Shown here piece after piece: positions 61,681 through 64,000 of a stretch of 64,000 bases of DNA (its first letter is position 1; each line of letters starts with the position of its first letter). The DNA is from Alloascoidea africana. Taxonomy: Eukaryota > Ascomycota > Alloascoideomycetes > Alloascoideales > Alloascoideaceae. Location: NCBI GenBank assembly GCA_030581615.1, contig JAKTTT010000038.1, positions 124,001 to 188,000 of the forward strand. Reading direction: 5' to 3'. The position numbers and the translations under genes were made by a program. The notes under the pieces were generated by a model. That model was not told the origin of the DNA and searched no databases. It saw nothing but the letters and a program-made list of their open reading frames with translations.

Positions 61681-64000
61681 GTAGACTATCTGTAACTGTA
61701 AAAGTTTCTATTTATCAGTTAGACTTCTAATTGATGACAGCATTGCATAACTGATCACAGGAAAGCCAGTAACAACTTTAGTTTTGCATCTCAATTCACG
61801 CACTGGAAAAAAATATCATCTGATTCACTTGCCATTACAACTACTAAGTTTGAAAGTAAGCCTCGCAATACTGATCAGTGTTCATAAAATCGTACACACC
61901 TCCACAAGATGTTTGATACAAGCTGGAAGTACTGCCGCTCTCAATGTTCAAATCGGATTGAAAAATAGCCCAGTTGAGATCTGCCTTTCGAATACGAGTT
62001 CCGAGCAGATAATGCGAAAATTAAATAATGAAATTTCTCCCATTCATTGTGAATATGAGAATAGAGCAATTGAAGACCACATACAGTAATGAACAACTTT
62101 GGGTTATTAAATTCAAGAAATAGTCTCTCTATCTGTCTACAGTGGCTTCTAGCCTACATGCTATGAATTGGAAGGCGAGTACCTGTTGTAAAAATAATTA
62201 ATTATGACATGAGCGATTTGGGAACATGAAATCGAAGCATTCAGTGAGGTTCTGTCCTTTTCATGGGAATCATTTCTCTTTTTATCCGTGAATCAGCCAT
62301 TGCTGCAACACAATGATTTCAGAAAACGGGGTCGGCAGACTACAACGCTCTGATAATTCAGCGAATAAAACCAATAGCTTTCATCAACGAGCATGTATCA
62401 CACTTGATACACCTGAGTTGTGTGATGTAGGGGTTGGCAACTTTATCATATTGTTGAACGCAAAATCCCTCGGCGAAATCTCTGTAATGGTCAAGACAGG
62501 CGCTTCTTTCTGTTCACAGGCCATGCTTTATTCTTCGTAATTGAATTAAATTTAAAAGAATACAGCCTCCAAGATTAGGTTAGGAAAGTAGACACCAGAC
62601 AAATGCTGAAGATCCAGTCTTTTAGTTCTACTATTCTAATAAACTCTTTACTTAGGCAATACAGTTATCGTTAACCCGCGGTACCAATTTTGCTCCTTAG
62701 TTTCGAAGGATAGAAATCAAGTTTGGATCAAGACGGTTTTGCGATAAAAGGAATTCGTATTATCTCGAGATTGGCTACTTGGAGAGTTAAACATCCTTTT
62801 AGATTTAGTGAATACCCAAAGGTCAGATTTAAAGCTCAAATAACGAACCAAATCAGCTGATACGACTATCAGTCTTTTTTTTTACCAGATTACTATAACT
62901 TTACCTACCAAGAGTATTTTGTGGCCTACGTATTGCTAATTTTATGGGCATCTTTTTCAGTTCTTTCTGGTCTTTAAAATTGGCTTAACTCGAGAGCTTA
63001 AAATGCCCAAACACTGAAGCATAATATTTGGTGGGCAAATAGGAAGAGAAGAGCTTTAATTCTATTACTACCCCAGTCTCGGACAGTCCTAAAGGATAGA
63101 AATAGAATAATTAATGATTTAAACTCATTTTTAGCCAGACTTCTTGTGATGAAGGATGGATTATTTTACGTGATAACTGGTGGTTACCTTTTGTAATATC
63201 TTACTTTCACTTTCTAAAATCACGGGTATATTGTTACTTTGGTTTATTATTGATTCCCTTTGACAAGCATTCTCGATAAAAGCAAGTACAACACATTTTT
63301 CTAGCTACTAAATAGTAGAAAAAATCAAGACTCCGCTTTTATGATGAGGGGCAACCGCTGCTTACAAATTTGTGCACTGAAAAAACTTTTTTTAGCTGAT
63401 GATTCTTTTAAGATCTCTTGACCCTATTAAATTCTCGCAACTATGAGAAAGTACAACTAAAAGCAAAAGGCAGAGTTTCTTGGTCTTAAACTACGAATAA
63501 AATTATACTGGTCTATATCATATGGCACTTCGTTCTTACATCCTTGTCACAACTATCTACAGTGTCTCTAGTTCTAACATTATCCTCCGTTTTTGGAGAA
63601 TCATTAATCGAAATAAAACTTTAGAGATGTGGTTAAAACAACCTGGACATCTTGGAACACACACAGACTTGACAGTTTGAAGAACATGCCTTTTATTGCT
63701 TATCTGTTTTGATTCAACCGGGATATCTGTAGTTGACCCGTTTCTACAAAAGATTCTGGAATAACCGTCTACATGATCAAATTAGTAAAGGATACCAGTG
63801 AATGTGACTGCTATTATTTTGTAACTAGAGATCGGCCACTCTTGTAACAATTTACATTATGCCACTTGAATTCAAAACCTGGATTCTAGGATTCCTATTG
63901 TTTAAGCATAGTTAAGCATATAATCCAAGAAAGTGTCTAACTGGAACAGTCGGAAGTTTCGTTTATATTTTATACCATTTCGAGAGAAACCACCCCTGAT
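61681..64000. other. AT-rich right end without recognised genes
   Basis: About 2.3 kb. ORFs at 61784-62089 (no ATG start) and 62313-62540 (ATG) are short and match nothing I know. The rest has only scattered stops. No repeats with clear ends were seen. Confidence 0.45.

Overview
The window is fungal nuclear DNA and looks like a budding yeast (Saccharomycotina) outside the Saccharomycetaceae. The gene content is yeast-like: DASH subunit Dad4, a Ctk2-type cyclin, Rgd2, Rtt107 and Swa2. Several genes still carry numerous short introns of about 54-100 bp, with GTATGT or GTAAGT donors and TACTAAC or CTAAT-type branch sites. An NRDE2 gene, which S. cerevisiae lacks, is present. CTG codons fall on conserved leucines in OGG1 and SSF1, and a tRNA-Leu with anticodon AAG is present, so CUG appears to mean leucine. 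I cannot name the species.

Layout. 0-4 kb holds the end of an unrecognised gene and a stretch with a Ty3/Gypsy Gag fossil. 4-12.5 kb holds PIF1 and OGG1 (divergent), LEA1, CAF16 and a disordered proline/serine-rich protein. 12.5-16.4 kb holds tRNA-Leu(AAG) and retroelement fossils, including two homologous integrase-end fragments lying head to head. 16.4-28.1 kb holds MIC27-like, an F-box gene, CTK2 (five exons), a universal-stress-protein gene, MCR1 (three exons) and RTT107/BRC1 (three exons). 28.3-45.3 kb is dense: RGD2, NRDE2, CCT8, VPS53, SSF1, a PIB1-like FYVE-RING gene, DAD4, NOP10 and SWA2. 46.8-48.6 kb is a second F-box gene. 48.6-58.7 kb is a gene-poor, AT-rich tract with a decayed protein-kinase gene, an internally deleted pogo/Fot1-type transposon with intact ends, and one intact AGC-like kinase with unusual catalytic-loop and tail residues. 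SGD1 (two exons) fills 58.8-61.7 kb, and the last 2.3 kb shows no recognisable gene.

Function. Most genes are housekeeping: genome maintenance (PIF1, OGG1, RTT107), RNA metabolism (LEA1, NRDE2, CTK2), ribosome biogenesis (SSF1, NOP10, SGD1), folding (CCT8), trafficking and signalling (VPS53, PIB1-like, SWA2, RGD2), mitochondria (MIC27-like, MCR1) and kinetochore (DAD4). Several neighbour relations match S. cerevisiae: the PIF1/OGG1 pair, the SSF-PIB1-DAD4-NOP10-SWA2 set, and linkage of CTK2, CCT8 and VPS53. No operon-like accessory system was found. The most unusual material is the 51-57 kb tract with the kinases and the pogo derivative. Exon structures were inferred by eye from splice signals, frame continuity and remembered family sequences. 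No database search was run.
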